Source: Pseudoneurospora amorphoporcata
Taxonomy: Eukaryota > Ascomycota > Sordariomycetes > Sordariales > Sordariaceae
DNA length: 64,000 bases
Reading direction: 5' to 3'
Assembly (NCBI GenBank): GCA_033297205.1
Contig: MU859186.1
Location: forward strand, 1 to 64,000
Shown piece after piece: positions 44,046-57,004 of the stretch. The translations under genes and the position numbers were made by a program. The first letter of the stretch is position 1. Each line of letters begins with the position of its first letter. The notes under the pieces are model-generated. The model had not been told where the DNA came from. It saw only the letters and a list, made by a program, of their open reading frames with translations, and made no database searches.

Positions 44046-45681
44046 ATGCTGGTCCGGCTATCAGCCCTTGCCGTTGCGGCCGCTTCTATCGTGAACGGCC
44101 TTTCTCCAGCCGAGATACCCACCGACTTGCCCGTATCCAACCTCCTCGCTTCGGCACAAAGCCATCTCTCCAAGGGGGAGACCAACGATGCGCTCATCTA
44201 CTATGATGCTGCCATTGCTCGCGACCCCTCCAACTACCTGACCTTCTTCAAGCGTGCTACCACCTACCTTTCGCTCGGCCGTACCTCGCAAGCAACCGAC
44301 GACTTCAACAAGGTGCTTGCGCTCAAGCCTGGTTTCGAAGGTGCCCACATCCAGTTGGGCAAGCTGAAGGCGCGAGGCGCCGACTGGGACGCCGCAAGGG
44401 AACACTACGAGAAGGCAAGGAAGGCGGACGAACTAGCTGCGCTGGAGGATGCCGCTATTGCCGCCGGCCTCGCCGAGAAGGCAGCAGCCACCGGGGACTG
44501 GGAGGAATGTGTTACGCAAGCCGGAGCCGCTATCATGGTTGCGAACCGGGCTGTTGCGCTGCGCGAGTTACGATCCAAGTGTTTATTCGAGCGAGGTGAC
44601 TTGGAGATGGGCATGAGCGACCTACAGCATATCTTGCAAATGAAGCCCGGCGACACAACCCCACACCTCAAAGTCTCGGCCATCTCCTTCTACGCCCTCG
44701 GCGATCTACCAGGGGGGTTGGCAGCTATCAGGAAATGTCTACATTCCGATCCGGACAGCAAGGTATGCGCGAGGTTGCTGAAGGAAGAGAAGATGACGGA
44801 CAAGATGGTCCAGAAAGCGATCAAGGCGTTGGACAAGAAACAACCAATGACGGCCGTGAAAAACCTGGTCCCGAGCCAAGAAGGGGAAGGCCTCATTCAG
44901 AAGGTAAAGAGCCAAGTAGAGAAGCTTCGGGCGGACGGGACAATTCCTAAGTCCGCGGGTAATGCATTGGTAGGACAACTAGTAGAATTGGCGTGCCAGG
45001 CATACTTTGAAGTAAGTCGATTTCTCAAGCGGCCCCCCAGTTCAATATGAGTAGGGAACAGGGCATCTGACACCAGCTCCCTTTCACCAGTCCAACAGCA
45101 AGAAAGCCTCCACCTACTGCGCCGAATCGCTAGCCATCAACCCCAATGCCCTCTATGCCCTCCTCCACCAATCGCAAGTCCAGATCGCGGCAGAAGAGTT
45201 CGACGCCGCCAGCGCTACCCTTCAAAAGGCCCAAGAGGAACACCCTGCCAAATCAGACGTCATCAACCCCCTCGTCCAGAAGGCCCAGATCGCACTCAAA
45301 CGCTCCAAGACGAAGGACTACTACAAGGTCCTGGGCGTCTCCCACGATGCGGATGAGAGACAGATCAAGTCAGCCTACCGCAAGCTCTCCAAGGTTCACC
45401 ACCCAGACAAGGCAGCCAAGCAAGGATTGACCAAGGAAGCGGCCGAGAAGAAGATGGCTCAAATCAACGAGGCCTACGAGGTACTGAGCGACCCCGAGCT
45501 ACGAGCACGGTTCGACAGAGGTGACGATCCGAACTCGCACGAGGGGCAGCAGGGAGGAGGACAACCCTTTGGCGGGCATGGTGGGAATCCGTTTATGTTC
45601 CAACAGGGCGGACCGGGAGGCGGATTCCGATTCCAGTATGGGAGCGGCGGGTTTCCGGGAGGGTTTCCGTTTGGTGGCTAA
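44046..45681 (+). CDS. ER-lumenal TPR and J-domain co-chaperone, DNAJC3/P58IPK type
   Basis: Hsp70 (BiP/Kar2) co-chaperone for protein folding in the endoplasmic reticulum. Two exons (44046-45011 and 45091-45681) join to 518 aa. Residues 1 to about 20 are a signal peptide (MLVRLSALAVAAASIVNGLS). Tandem TPR repeats follow (for example NDALIYYDAAIARDPSNYLT and ATDDFNKVLALKPGFEGAHI). The J domain lies at about 396-470 (DYYKVLGVSHDADERQIKSA) with HPD at 426-428. The C-terminus is a Gly/Phe/Gln-rich tail ending FPFGG. There is no KDEL/HDEL-like retention signal. Upstream sequence contains a CCAAT-free, moderately AT-rich promoter; nothing more specific is visible. It converges on the mitoferrin gene. 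Confidence 0.92.
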
Positions 45682-46675
45682 GCATCGCGGCACAGCTCAT
45701 CGTAGGGGTGTATGGGCGGATTCCAAAAGCATGTGGAAGGCCATTTTGTCCTTGGTTATGGTGTCTAGCGCGCGACACGTTTGAATCTTTAGGGTCGGGA
45801 AGGAAGCTTTGATTAGGGAGTTCGGGTGTTAAAGCTGCGGTTTCTTCTTCTTCAAGGAGTAACAGGACGAATGAGCGAGAGGAGAACACACGATAATTAT
45901 TGTTCATAATTGCAGCCATAATAAACTTGGTCAAATGTGAATCATGGTTGTCCTCGTATAGAGGTGTAAGGTATGGTGATACATATGTGATATACAAAAG
46001 TCAAGATCGTATGAACAACGTGCAAGAGCTAGATACTGGTTTTTGCACGCAGCTACCCCTGGTCCCACATGACCTCGCCATCATATATACAAGTGCAATC
46101 AGGCCACTAAAGACCAAGGACAGACTAGCAGCGCAACAGGCTTTGCCTTTTCTGTATCGACCACGCTATCAGAACGCACCGACAGCCTGTATCTCCATAG
46201 GCAAGACCCATGGCTTTGGGGGTGAACCAAGGAACTGTCGGGAACAATTTACGCGAGCGGTATCAAGAAAAGAAGACAAGGCAACAAAACTCTATTACGT
46301 ACATGGGTCGGATTTTGTGCTGCTTGTTTTTTTTTGCCTTGTATCGAAATCGTCGCTTGGTATTGCGCCAAAAACCCGTTGTCCCTGACCGGGTTGAAGG
46401 GACTCTTGTGCCCATCTAGCCAGCCTCCAAGTTCCCCGTTCCGCAATACGCCCCTCGCAACCAACGCGCCCGGGCATTTGCCCGTTCCCAGACGGACGCC
46501 AAGGACGAATAAATGGTCATTCAATCCCCCGGAGGTGAGCATGTTGGAGTGGTGTCGAGCATCCCCCGCCTCGCACCCGAACGGCTCCATACCGCCGGGA
46601 ACGAGGCGATGTCTTTCTTTTCTCCTCTTAACGCCGTGTATGCACATCCGAAGGTTTCGAGTTTCGATGATCCGT
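45682..46675. other. Convergent 3' region between DNAJC3-like and mitoferrin genes
   Basis: About 1 kb without a recognisable gene. The apparent frame at 45900-46388 and the read-through of the mitoferrin frame below 46676 have no known domain. Confidence 0.5.
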
Positions 46676-48072
46676 TCATGGCTGGCTGTTGTTCTGGTGA
46701 ATAAAGTAGGCCCTAGAACATTCCATGTGTTAGCAGCAGCATATTGGGATAGTTTTAAAACTTTGGTAGCAAACGTGGGAACAACGTACTTGGACGCCTC
46801 ATACGCCGACCAGCAGATGGCCGTGCTGGGCATGGTGGTCAACACTCTGGGCTTCAGGCCCTTGAAGAAGCCCTTGACACCCTCTCTCCTGTACAGCAGC
46901 TTGCACCCCGCCACAAAGCCGCTCACGGCTCTGACCTCAGCGTCCTGAGCGGCGCCACGGGTTTGCAGCATCGTCTTGATCACATCCATGGGCGTCGTAA
47001 GCGCGGCCGCGAAGCCACCAGCCACCGCACCAGCGAGGCAGTGTGTCGCTGGGTCGTACTTCTTGGTGGGGTTCATCGAGGTGGATATGGACTCATAGGC
47101 GAGGAACTGGAGCGCGGTGAAGGGGACGGTCATCGAAAGCGTGGTGGGGTAGGAGACGTAAAAAGCCCCGAGGCCCTCGTTCCGGTAGACATACTTGGCG
47201 CAGTCAAGCATGGAGCGGTACATCTTGGCCGAGTTCTGGATCTGCATGCGCTGCTTGATCACTGTGTTGCAACTGTGTCAGACTTTTCTGCTTTTGCGCG
47301 TACGATTCCGCAAGTGTATAGGTATATATATATGGGTGGGCATACCGTCGAAGGGGTTCATCAGGGCATCACTGGCAATTGTCGCGCAAGCACCGCTAGT
47401 GGCAGCAGCGAGGAAATGATGCTCGCCAACCTTGTTACCGCCCATCAAGTGCTTGACAGCCTCGTATGTCGCAAAGTAAACGGCGTGCGCAGGGCCTGGC
47501 AAAACAGGTGTTAGCTGGTTGCCGCGCGAGCGGAAGAGACGGAGGGGCAAACTAACCGGCTCCGGCAATGACGCTGGACATGCCGCGCCACAGGCTGAAG
47601 ACGCCCTCGGTCGAAGCGATTCGGTAGGTGCTCTGGACGACGCCATGATAGACGGCAGCAGGGTTCGAGTTCACAATCTGCATACGGGTCTGGGGGAATT
47701 CCATGACAGTCAGTCAGTGACTTGTTGAGGTCTCGCGTATGAACCCAAAAGGGACCGTTCGCCCACCTTAACAGCATCGATGGGGTACACTATGGGAGAA
47801 ACAGTTAGCGCAGTCCCGGACCAAATAGTCGGCGATCGAACGCATCGGGCTACTGGGGAGGAAGGGGGGACATACTGGCGCAGTGCTCGGCGATACCAGC
47901 AAAGGCGCCGGCGGCCATGTTCTGGATGAGGGAAAAGTTGGGCGGGAGCGACTCATAGCTATGCGGAAAGGTGCGGTGTCAGCGGGCTCCGAGTTGTTCG
48001 CCATGTTCTCTGGTATGTCGCCGGCACGTACTCGTAATCCTCCTCCTCGTCGATAATGTTTGGCTGGGTCAT
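46676..48072 (-). CDS. Mitochondrial iron carrier, mitoferrin (Mrs3/Mrs4) type
   Basis: Inner-membrane carrier (SLC25 family) importing ferrous iron for heme and Fe-S synthesis. Seven exons (48072-48032, 47958-47876, 47789-47767, 47689-47557, 47495-47346, 47261-46790, 46712-46676) join in frame to 312 aa, the usual carrier length. The three repeats carry the signature P-x-D-x-x-K: PIDAVKTRMQ, PFDVIKQRMQ and PMDVIKTMLQ. Mrs3/4-like sequences include MAAGAFAGIAEHC, GAGPAHAVYFATYE, LSMTVPFTALQF and TTMPSTAICWSAYEASK. Exon 3 is only 23 nt and encodes most of the first signature. The protein ends KAYFIHQNNSQP after a short last exon. Mitoferrin assignment rests on the GPAHAVYF and MNPFD context. 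Confidence 0.92.
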
Positions 48073-49653
48073 TTTGGAAGCCACAGCCTCCGATGCTCCC
48101 GCGCTGAGAGCCAGCTTGAAAGGCTCCTGGGACCGTCCTGGGAAGAGACGGCAAGGTATTTAGGGGAGGGGCGGGCGACGGGCGATGCGGACCAATACAG
48201 GTGTATTCCACAGAGACCGAGCGGTTGAGAAGGGCGGCAGCGAGGTGACGCAATGCAAAGGTGACTGCGATATAATGTAGCTGGCTGTGGGCCCTAGTTT
48301 CTAGCCTTTTTGCGCAACACCAGGGTCGAAGCCTGTGTATCAATGACGGCCAATCGAACTTCACACCAAAGGAATCGATTGTGTCGGCCAAGACTTGTTG
48401 TCGTCGGTTTCGGGCGTTGAGCGTTGTCGTCGCAACGGAGGGCGCGGAACGGAGGAGGGGGAGCAGAGGGGAGTCTGGTGGCGGTTCAAGCAAGGACGGG
48501 ATTTTTGGGAACGATTGACGGATGAGGCGTCAGTTTTATCAATGTCCCGACCCGTAGTCGGCACGGCCTTGCCAGCAAAAAAATATCTGCTTGGCACCGC
48601 CGCAGCTTGCCAGACGAGACACGCCCACGGCCAGACACGCTCCAATACCGACGCCCGCAGCACCGTGCTCTGCCGCGGACCGTGGATCGCAACCTGGACT
48701 GACACCTCCAATGGCAGCGCACTTGACGGGGCCGCTGGAGCAATCCCAGTCCGGGAACCTTGAATTGTTTGGACAGGCTCGGCAGGGCATGGGTGACAAA
48801 TCGCGGGCCCATGATGTTGATGCCAGATCATGGCTTTGATGCGCGGCGCAGCGATTTACGCAGCCAGCACATGCTTCCATCCATGGAGTTGGCGCGTTGA
48901 GAAGTGAACTCCATTCACTGCAGCCTCCCGCCAATTTGTAGGTAGTACTGAAAAACTCTGTAGCATCAGGATTCTACTCCCATCATTCAATCGGGCCTCC
49001 ATTCCCAACCTCAATGCCATCCCATTGATTCCAAAAGCAGAGATGTCCACACTACCTAGTTGACCATGTCAAGCAACCCCGCAATTGACGGAGTGGTTGA
49101 GGGGATTGTTCGCGCTGCGTCCGTCTCCGCTAGCGGCTTTTTTTGTCTCCCCCCCGGCCCGGGACCCCCAACCTTGAGGGCTTATCAGATCAAAGTCCCG
49201 AGGCCCATCAGCCAATCAAACAGCCTTGCTCAACCTCGGACAAGGCCGGATCGCTGATTGCGAGCCTGATTTCATATTTGTCCTCGAATCCTGGACGGCA
49301 TCACCAGACTCAACTGCTGAGATGGAAAATTATCCGAGTGTCAATGGAATGGCTGAACACCTTTCCAGACCCCCCTTCCATCCTAGTCTCAGATTCAGAC
49401 CTGGTCTGATCTGAGACTACCCTCTCTCTAGAGGCCGGTGTTTACATCAACTATAGTCGCGCCACTCTGTTGCCGAAAAGCTGCCGGGATAAAAATTGAC
49501 CATCAAGTTTAATATTGCTACGAATATAGTTTGCTACAGCACCCACTATTCCTAGCGCTTTTCTCCACTGTCATGCCAACATATGTTCGTGTCGTAATGC
49601 CTCCGCTTTCCTCTATCCAATTCCCCGTTCCGCCACGTGAGACTCTGTTAGTT
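48073..49653. other. Intergenic region between mitoferrin and ATG9
   Basis: About 1.6 kb. The mitoferrin promoter lies at the left; the ATG9 3' end at the right. Overlapping frames on both strands at 48360-48935 are typical of GC-rich noncoding DNA and carry no known domain. Confidence 0.5.
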
Positions 49654-52523
49654 TCACCTCACGCCCCCAAGCCTTCTATTCAAATGCGCCTGGTTGAACT
49701 GGTAGAGCATGTGTACCACCCCAGCGCCATTTCCCGCCTCCTCACCAACAACCCTGTCCATGTCCCGCCCGCTGTTCTCCCTGCTTAAATCTTGGGTTGG
49801 CGATACTTGCCATGTTGATTCATCCAGCCCTGCCCTGCTGTCTTCCGACTCGTCATCGTGTGTTTGCTGACCGTTGCGTGCAGCACCTTTACCATCTTCC
49901 TCCATCGATCCTCCCATCATGTGACCCTCACCCTGATTGCCCCCACGGAACTGCCGTCCTTTGTTGTTAAAGCTCATGGTGTTTGGGAGGGTTGGCGGCT
50001 GATGGCGCGGATCCAAGAGGATGGATGCCATGGGCGAAGGTTCTGCTACTCCTGCCCCAGACCGCGGCGTACGCGAAGGGGCGGGACCTTTACTCCTTGC
50101 TCGCTGGCTGCGGCCCATCCGAGACGCTGCCAAATCCCCTGCCAACGTTGGCGAAGTTATGCCGGGGAAGATCGGCGGTGGGTGAAACTGTTGGCGAATT
50201 GCAGGCGGGAGGTGCTTTGGGTTTCGAGCATAGTTGTTGATAAATCCATACATGGAAGCCTCCATCTTGCCATGCTTTGTAGAGTAATAGTCGTCTCGTA
50301 CATCTCCTTCGCCCGCGGTCGCCGCCGCCACCGTTTGGTTTTTGGACCCTTGCTTGAAGTCAAACTCAGCAAAGTAGCACACGTAGCCAAGGCCGTCCAC
50401 GTGAATCGTGAATTCACGGAAGAAGTCTATAATCTGATCGGCTGACTTGGGCAGGCTCAAAAACAGGACAAACGGAGTGGTCAAGATGCTGAGGATCTCT
50501 TCAACAAAGATGACCAGTTTCAACTTGTAAAGCTGCTCGAACTCGGCCTTCACGTCAGCGCTATGCCACCGGTCTTTCCAGTGCTCCGGCTGGTAATGCG
50601 TATATTCCACCACGTTGCCAAGCGCGTACTCGGGATCGAACACCGTGTTATCCTCGGACACACTCCCACGAGCTACACTCCATACAGCTCCAAAAACAGC
50701 CGTATAAAAAAGCACGGTTCGATCGTGCGTGATCTCGAACCCGAGGAACATTTCAGGGTCGAAGACAGATATCAAAGCAAGGATCGTAGCAATGGAGCCG
50801 GCTATGAATGACACAGTCTTGGCCACCATTGACGTCTTGGCTTTGGGAAACTGATCAATGTAGTGGCTGGCAAAGGGGTGAGACATGTCCAGTCGTCTCT
50901 TAAACAGGTGAGGGAGCTCGTTGAACTCTCTAAACTTCCATTCCGCAAGAGGCGTGTAGCCTCGCGCAGACAATATTGATGGGTTCTTTTGGATTTCCTG
51001 CAAAATACAAGTCAGCCATGGTATCTCTACGATAAAATCAAGCTCAGGTCGACGCACATTGTAGTATTCCAAGAAATATACGATGATAAGGTAGCCTGCC
51101 ACGAAAGGCGACAGTATGAGGATCATGACACCTGCAAAGATGAACCGGCTCCGAAGTTTGGCGCTGAGAATGCCCCTGCGGTCAGACCTGAGAAATTCCT
51201 GGTTTACTTGACCCCTGGGGTCAAAGACAAAGTCGAGAATGCTGAACATCAAAGTCCATTCGAGCGTTTGTGACAGAAGCTGACGGTTTCGAAGAATCGG
51301 CAGAGGGATCGTCAAGTCGAGTATATCCTTGTTGATCATGGCAATCATGTAGTTCTCTCGCCTCATCAGTCGATTCGCAATGTCGGATGCGTCCAGCCTC
51401 TCCTTGGATTGGCTACCAAGGACCCAGCGCTGGTTTTGCGGCGTCATGGTTCTAGTCGTCCTTACGTTCTGGTCTCGGAGCACCATTATCCTAGCTACAA
51501 CCTCCTGCCATGTGATCGTCTGCATGTCTTCATCGGGAATGTTGAGTAGATGGATGTAAAAGTCCCGAACATGCGTCAGTCGGCGCAAGTCGAGGACGTA
51601 CTGTATTGATTTCCACATGAAGTAGAAGGCAAATAGCCAAAGACCGATGTTCCATAACCCAGACATATTCCGAGTGCACTGAGGGACGAGGACTTGAGAC
51701 AGCTTCTGGTTGCTCGGAATCTTCTTAAAGTCAACGCATTGGGAGAGAAATGTCAAGAGGAAAGCTACAAAGGCGACTTTTCTGTTGCTCTTGTCAGCAT
51801 TCATGCGCGAGGCCAGCTTTTCTGCTCCGAAGATGGGCGAAGGACATGGCCCACTCACATCAGGTGAAGCGCCCTTTCGACCACAATACACCAGATCCCA
51901 CTTCCCCGGTAGTAGTTGTAAACATCTTGCATGAAGCTGTCAAGGTTGGTGATATTAGCCCATCTCCACTCGGCCATCTTCTTAGCGTTGCCTGTTATAG
52001 CACCGGTTAAAATGGAGCTAGGCGCGGCATTGCTATGCAGCGGGAGCGGAGGATCTTGGTCGGCGTGTGGCCTTTGTCGATGCATGCGGCCCTTGGACAA
52101 TCCCGGATGTGCACGAGGTCCTGCATGCTGGCTTCTCAGCTTTCCCGGCGAGCCCAAGGGAGCAGCTCCCCTATCATAGTGCTCAACAAGCAGGGAGGCG
52201 GGTACGTCGTTGTCACCGTCGTCATCGTGGCTGGCACCCCAATGTGTGGTAGCATCTGGACGTGGTGGACGGCCGGGCATTTGGGCTCGGCCTCGAGGGA
52301 TCCGGCCGTTGACAGTGGCCCTACTGTCGTCGAGTCTCAGTCCTTCTGCATTTTCAATATCATAGTCATTAAAATGCTGGTTAAGATTTTCTTCATCCAA
52401 GAGGCCGGTACGATCGTCAACATCAGAGGCATTGTCGCGGCCACGCAGCTCTTCGTAGAAGGAGCGCGCGCCATGCGCGCCACGACCGCCCGACATGAGT
52501 CTGGCAATGATGCCGTCAGCCAT
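49654..52523 (-). CDS. ATG9: Autophagy lipid scramblase Atg9
   Basis: Multispanning membrane protein of Atg9 vesicles that scrambles phospholipids at the growing phagophore. Two exons (52523-51859 and 51781-49654) join to 930 aa. The N-terminal ~190 residues are hydrophilic and acidic. The conserved core starts near WRWANITNLDSFMQDVYNYY and includes TFLSQCVDFKKI, GLWLFAFYFMWKS, NYMIAMINKDILDLTIPL, LRSRFIFAGVMILILSPFVA, EWKFREFNELPHLFKRRLD, GSIATILALISVFDPE and FVEEILSILTTPFVLFLSLP. After FTIHVDGLGYVCYFAEFDF comes a long Ser/Gly/Asp-rich cytosolic tail. The joining codon at the only intron gives HLIKVAF. Head-to-head with COG6, starts about 1.27 kb apart. Confidence 0.97.
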
Positions 52524-53788
52524 AAACTCGTTGGCCGACTTTTGGTCCTGGTACTGGAGCGACTGTCCGGATTACGGTGGTTCGGTTGGGAAAGGGCGAG
52601 TAAGCATCCAGACTAATGACCGCTCGGGTATCGAATAGCGATTGGTAGAGGCGGAGGCTTTCCAGAGACGGCGTTCAAGTCGAAGAAGAATGCGCCTCGG
52701 GGATCGCTTCGCTCGTTTTGCGATGGAGTGCGTGCTCGGCTCTCTGGTGGTCAAGTCGTTTGAGACGGAGACTGAACAGGCGCTTGACAGACCGGGGCGG
52801 TGCTATCTGGTATAGGTAGATGTTGATTTCTCAATGAAGACGGCAGAAGGCGAGAGACTTTGTCGAGGCACACCTGATCAATGTCTAACTCGTGTCGTCG
52901 TCATATGGAAGCGACGTGTGTTCTGAACCTGCCCTGTGCAAACGGGGAGTTGAGTTGCAATGGTCTGTATTGGAGTTTCCTCTTCCTGTCTTTCATGTAT
53001 GGAGCTAAGTGTCCTGGAGCGCGAGGTGTTGAGGGTAGTAGAGCAGCAGGCTGCCGCCAGGCAGTTGGGCGGTTGGGAGACGGCTGCTGAGGGGCCAGGT
53101 GACATGGAACTTAAGGGCACGCCGGTTGCGAAGGGGTACTCCGGTAAGGTAGCCATAACCTTGACGACGGGACGTGGGCTTGGTGGGTCTCACATGCTAC
53201 GCTACCCTACAGCGGGCCAGGCAGGCGGTGAGTGCGATAGAGCAACCGAAGTGCAGATGCTTATCAGCCAACGCATTGCGTTTACAAGTACGTACCTTAC
53301 CTCCCATGTAATCGCGGAAAGCAAGTAAGTACATGCAGAGAGCCCTTTGGACACTGTGCCTCTAACAGACGAGTAAACATTCCACTTTCCATGCTCACGG
53401 GCTCCGGAAGGAAGTGATCCATATGCCTATCTGCATAAGTACCTACCTTACCTCTGCATGCCTACCTACGTTAGAAACGTACCCGTGCCACGCAACCCAC
53501 TTAAAGCAAGTGGGCGGCGTGACACGGGTAATACCTTGCGGAGGAAAAATTGAGATCAAATCCCAGGTCCAGATTGACCCTGGTAAGAAGGGCACAGGAT
53601 CTACAAAGCCCCTCGCTACATCCATCAGACGACAGACCCGCACGGGATAGACGGGCAGTACGGGGTGCCTCGAAGTCTAAGCCGACGGCACACGTCATTC
53701 CTACAACTACTGCCACTGAGACAGATCAACAAATATCTACTTCCCTGGACACTCGGCAAGAATCTCGGCTGGTGATAAGCTCGGAATC
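52524..53788. promoter_or_regulatory. Divergent region between ATG9 and COG6
   Basis: About 1.27 kb between two start codons facing outward, so it should hold both promoters. TACCTACC-type motifs occur near 53441-53466. No gene is recognised. Confidence 0.45.
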
Positions 53789-56015
53789 ATGCTCTCAGAC
53801 TCGACATCCGCGCCCCCGGTACGGTCTTTAGTACTACCGCTGCGGGACAGTTCGGAGCTCTTGTCGCCAACAGGCCCCTTGCCTTCAACATCGACCAAGA
53901 GTGCGGGTACAAGTGCGCTGACCTCCAAGATTGCCAGCGTCTTGTCTACTTCGTATGCCGACACCGAGTTCCGTGAGGCCCTTTTCTTGCTAGATGAACG
54001 AGGGCTGCAGAACGTAGCAGAGAACCGTCGCAAGCTTCGGTTGGATCTCCAGAAAGAGGTCATCGACAGCAATGGAGAGATCATTCATGAGTTCGGCAAA
54101 GTCGCCGAGGTATGTGTTCTCGTTGTTGTTCGCAGTCACACAAGCCGTGTCCCTCAACCGCAGGCGAATGAGCCGCACACTGATGCCCTTTTAGCAACTC
54201 AAACGCATCGGCTACACCATCAGCAAGCTCAATGAGAGCTATAGCGATATGAAAACCCAGCTCGATGCAGCTCATGCATCCACCGCATTTGCCCTGGGCG
54301 GGGCTTCACAACTCATGGCGCAGAAGCGGCAGATCGAAAGCAAGCAAGAGTTGCTCTCGACCTTCAAGTCCCACTTCATCCTCACGCAGGATGAAGTTGA
54401 TGCCTTGACCTTGACCTCAGAGCCTGTAGATGACCTCTTCTTCTCAGTCCTCGCCAAGGCCAAAAAGATCAGCCGCGACTGTGAGGTTCTCTTGGGCTTT
54501 GAGGACCAGACGCTAGGGCTGGGCACCATGGAGCAAGTTACGCGGAACCTGAATCACGGGTTCCAGAAGCTTTACCGATGGGTCCAGAGGGAGTTTAAAT
54601 CACTAAACCTTGAGAACCCCCAAATTGGCTCGGCCATCCGCCGAGCTCTCCGTGTCCTGGCCGAGAGACCGACCCTTTTCCAAAACTGTTTAGATTTTTT
54701 CGCCGAAGCCCGCGAGAACGTCCTTTCGGAGGCTTTCTACACTGCACTGACAGGCAGTTGGGCTGCTGGGCTGGGGGACCCTTCAGTCAAGCCCATTGAG
54801 CTAGCAGCCCATGACCCCTTAAGATATGTGGGGGACATGCTCGCTTGGTCTCACTCGGCCGCAGTGGGCGAAAGAGAGGCGCTCGAAGTCTTGTTCATCT
54901 CTGAGGGTGACGAGATGGCCAAAGGCATTCAGGTGGGCCGAGAGGCCGAAGTCTGGCGGCTCGTAGCCGAGGATGGGGAGGAAATGGATGTCTTCGACCC
55001 GGTTACGGCCCTGAATCAGCTAGTAGATAGAGACATGTCCGGCGCAGTCCGTATCCTACGGCAGAGGGTCGAACAGGTCATCCAGACGAACGAGGAGACC
55101 ATCCTGGCCTTCCGACTTGCGAACCTCATCAACTTTTACAAGAGCACATTCTCTAGGTTAGTAGGCACCACGTCGGTTCTTGTTGAAGCGATGGGTACCC
55201 TCGAAACCGAAGCATTACGCCAATTTCGATCTCTGGCTCGGGACCACGTCGCCACTCTTCAAACCGAGTTCCAGCATACTCCACCAGACCTGCAGCCTCC
55301 CGAGTTCCTCACGGATGCGTTGGAGCAGCTATCGGCAATCATGAAAACGTACGAAACGTCAATGAGCTCATCGGGTGATGATCCGGAAGGAGAGTTTGAA
55401 CCCATCATGACCGAGGCGTTCGACCCATTTATGGCTGGCTGCATCAACATGGCCAGCAATGCCAGCCCGCCGTCCAACTCCATCTTCCTCATCAACTGCT
55501 TCTTGGCTGCGCGGACAACGCTCTCTGGCTTCACCTTTGTTCGCAAATATTCCACCGATATACAGACCAAGATTGAGGAGGAAAAGGGTCGGTTGGTCAT
55601 TGCACAGTACGAGCTCTTCAGGGCCGAGTCCGGTCTGGATTCCCTCATTGAAGCGCTGGCTGGGATGGACATACAGAAGAAGGATGATATTGGAAAAGTT
55701 GCAACACTAGAGGAGGTTCAGCCTGAAGCCCTGCGACAGTCAAGTCAGAAGCTAGACGATTTCTTGCCGTCGGCGTTGATTGATGCGACGGAAAAGCTCA
55801 AGAATCTGCAAGATTCAAAGCTGGCGAGGGATGTGACTGAGGAGGCAGCCGAAAGGTTCTGCGTGGACTTTGAGCATGTGGAGGTGATGTTGCTGTCGGC
55901 TGACGAGCTGGCGGAGCGAAGGAGAGCTGAGGAGGACGGTGAGGAGGAACACATCCAAAGTCTTCGGGCGCTGTTTCCAAGGACGTCGAGCGAGATTCGC
56001 GTGCTATTGTCATAG
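53789..56015 (+). CDS. COG6: Conserved oligomeric Golgi complex subunit 6
   Basis: Subunit of lobe B of the COG tether, needed for retrograde vesicle traffic within the Golgi. Two exons (53789-54109 and 54195-56015) join to 713 aa. Cog6 hallmarks run from the start: SKIASVLSTSYADTEFREAL, LDERGLQNVAENRRKLRLDL, QKEVIDSNGEIIHEFGKVAE, QLKRIGYTISKLNESYSDMK, QELLSTFKSHFILTQDEVDAL and EPVDDLFFSVLAKAKKISRD. In the middle come QKLYRWVQREFKSLNLENPQ and RALRVLAERPTLFQNCLDFF. Much of the protein is helical. The C-terminus is acidic with a predicted coiled segment. Length is typical. Confidence 0.95.
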
Positions 56016-57004
56016 AATGAGCGAAACGGTGAAGTAATGAAAGCCAGCTATTGTTACCACCTAAGGGGCCCGGCTATATCAGGTTCTCATCAAGATAGTT
56101 TCGATCTGATAAAAGTCGGCTACCACATTGTAGGCAAATTACACTTCAATAAGTAGCTGCAGCCAAGAACTCAGGTCGAGTGTGTAGTCCTCGGCATAAC
56201 ACGGAAGAACGGCAATGGAGTAGTGATGAACACAAGTACTTGAAGTCAGAAATGTGAGATCGACGGCCATCTCGTATGGGACGAGACTGAAATTAAATGG
56301 AGGGCCAAGAAGCTGATGTAGAGCGGTGCGGGGCATCGCTGTCGGGATATCAACGTCATTTTCGGGACGCGCTTAACGAGTGTTGACGGTCCCGATGAAA
56401 GCTCAAACGAAGGGCGCGTCGTGCCATCGATGTCTTTATTACGAGGGCAGCGACAACGCTCCACCTGTCCGAGCGCCAGTTGCGCCACTACGTCTCAGTT
56501 AGGTCCCGTGTGGGCGGTTGCCACAATATCAATAACTGAGGGTGACCTAACTAAAAAACGCCATACCTACACTAGTTGTACTGTGTACAAGTCCAAGGTC
56601 CTAGGTAGGTACCTACCGTGCCTTAATACCAACTTACGGTATTTAAGCAGGCACGTCACGGTCGCAACTTGACAACGACGCACATTGATTCCGTCAACCT
56701 CACGTTGCACCGCCGTACGTGTTTCTCCCTAAATCTCAGCGGCCTACAGGCAACGAACGTGAACCTGGGCCTTTCTTGGGGGACCTCATTAGACTCGTCC
56801 TTCCATCTGGCAACTGCAGACCCGACGTTTTGCGATCGCCCGGTTATACCTACCTTTCGCAACGGTGAGTCGTCTGTGCGCGTAGATTGCTGAGATCCTG
56901 TTCTTGACCAGACACTCACATCTAGGCCGCCGCCCTGGAGCCCGCTACGCCCCATTTTAAGTAGTACAGACATACCGTGATGTGTATACGTCTTACTTCT
57001 TACG
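56016..57004. other. Upstream region of the MIT-AAA ATPase gene
   Basis: About 1 kb. A 14-base palindrome GGTAGGTACCTACC lies at 56604-56617. No recognisable gene; probably COG6 3' end, promoter and leader of the next gene. Confidence 0.5.

Noticed and set aside
46249..46790. C-terminal extension of the mitoferrin frame
   Set aside because: Read-through of the last intron; splicing to 46712 gives the normal carrier ending.
48361..48934. Overlapping frames on both strands
   Set aside because: Several frames are open at once in GC-rich DNA; none shows a family signature.
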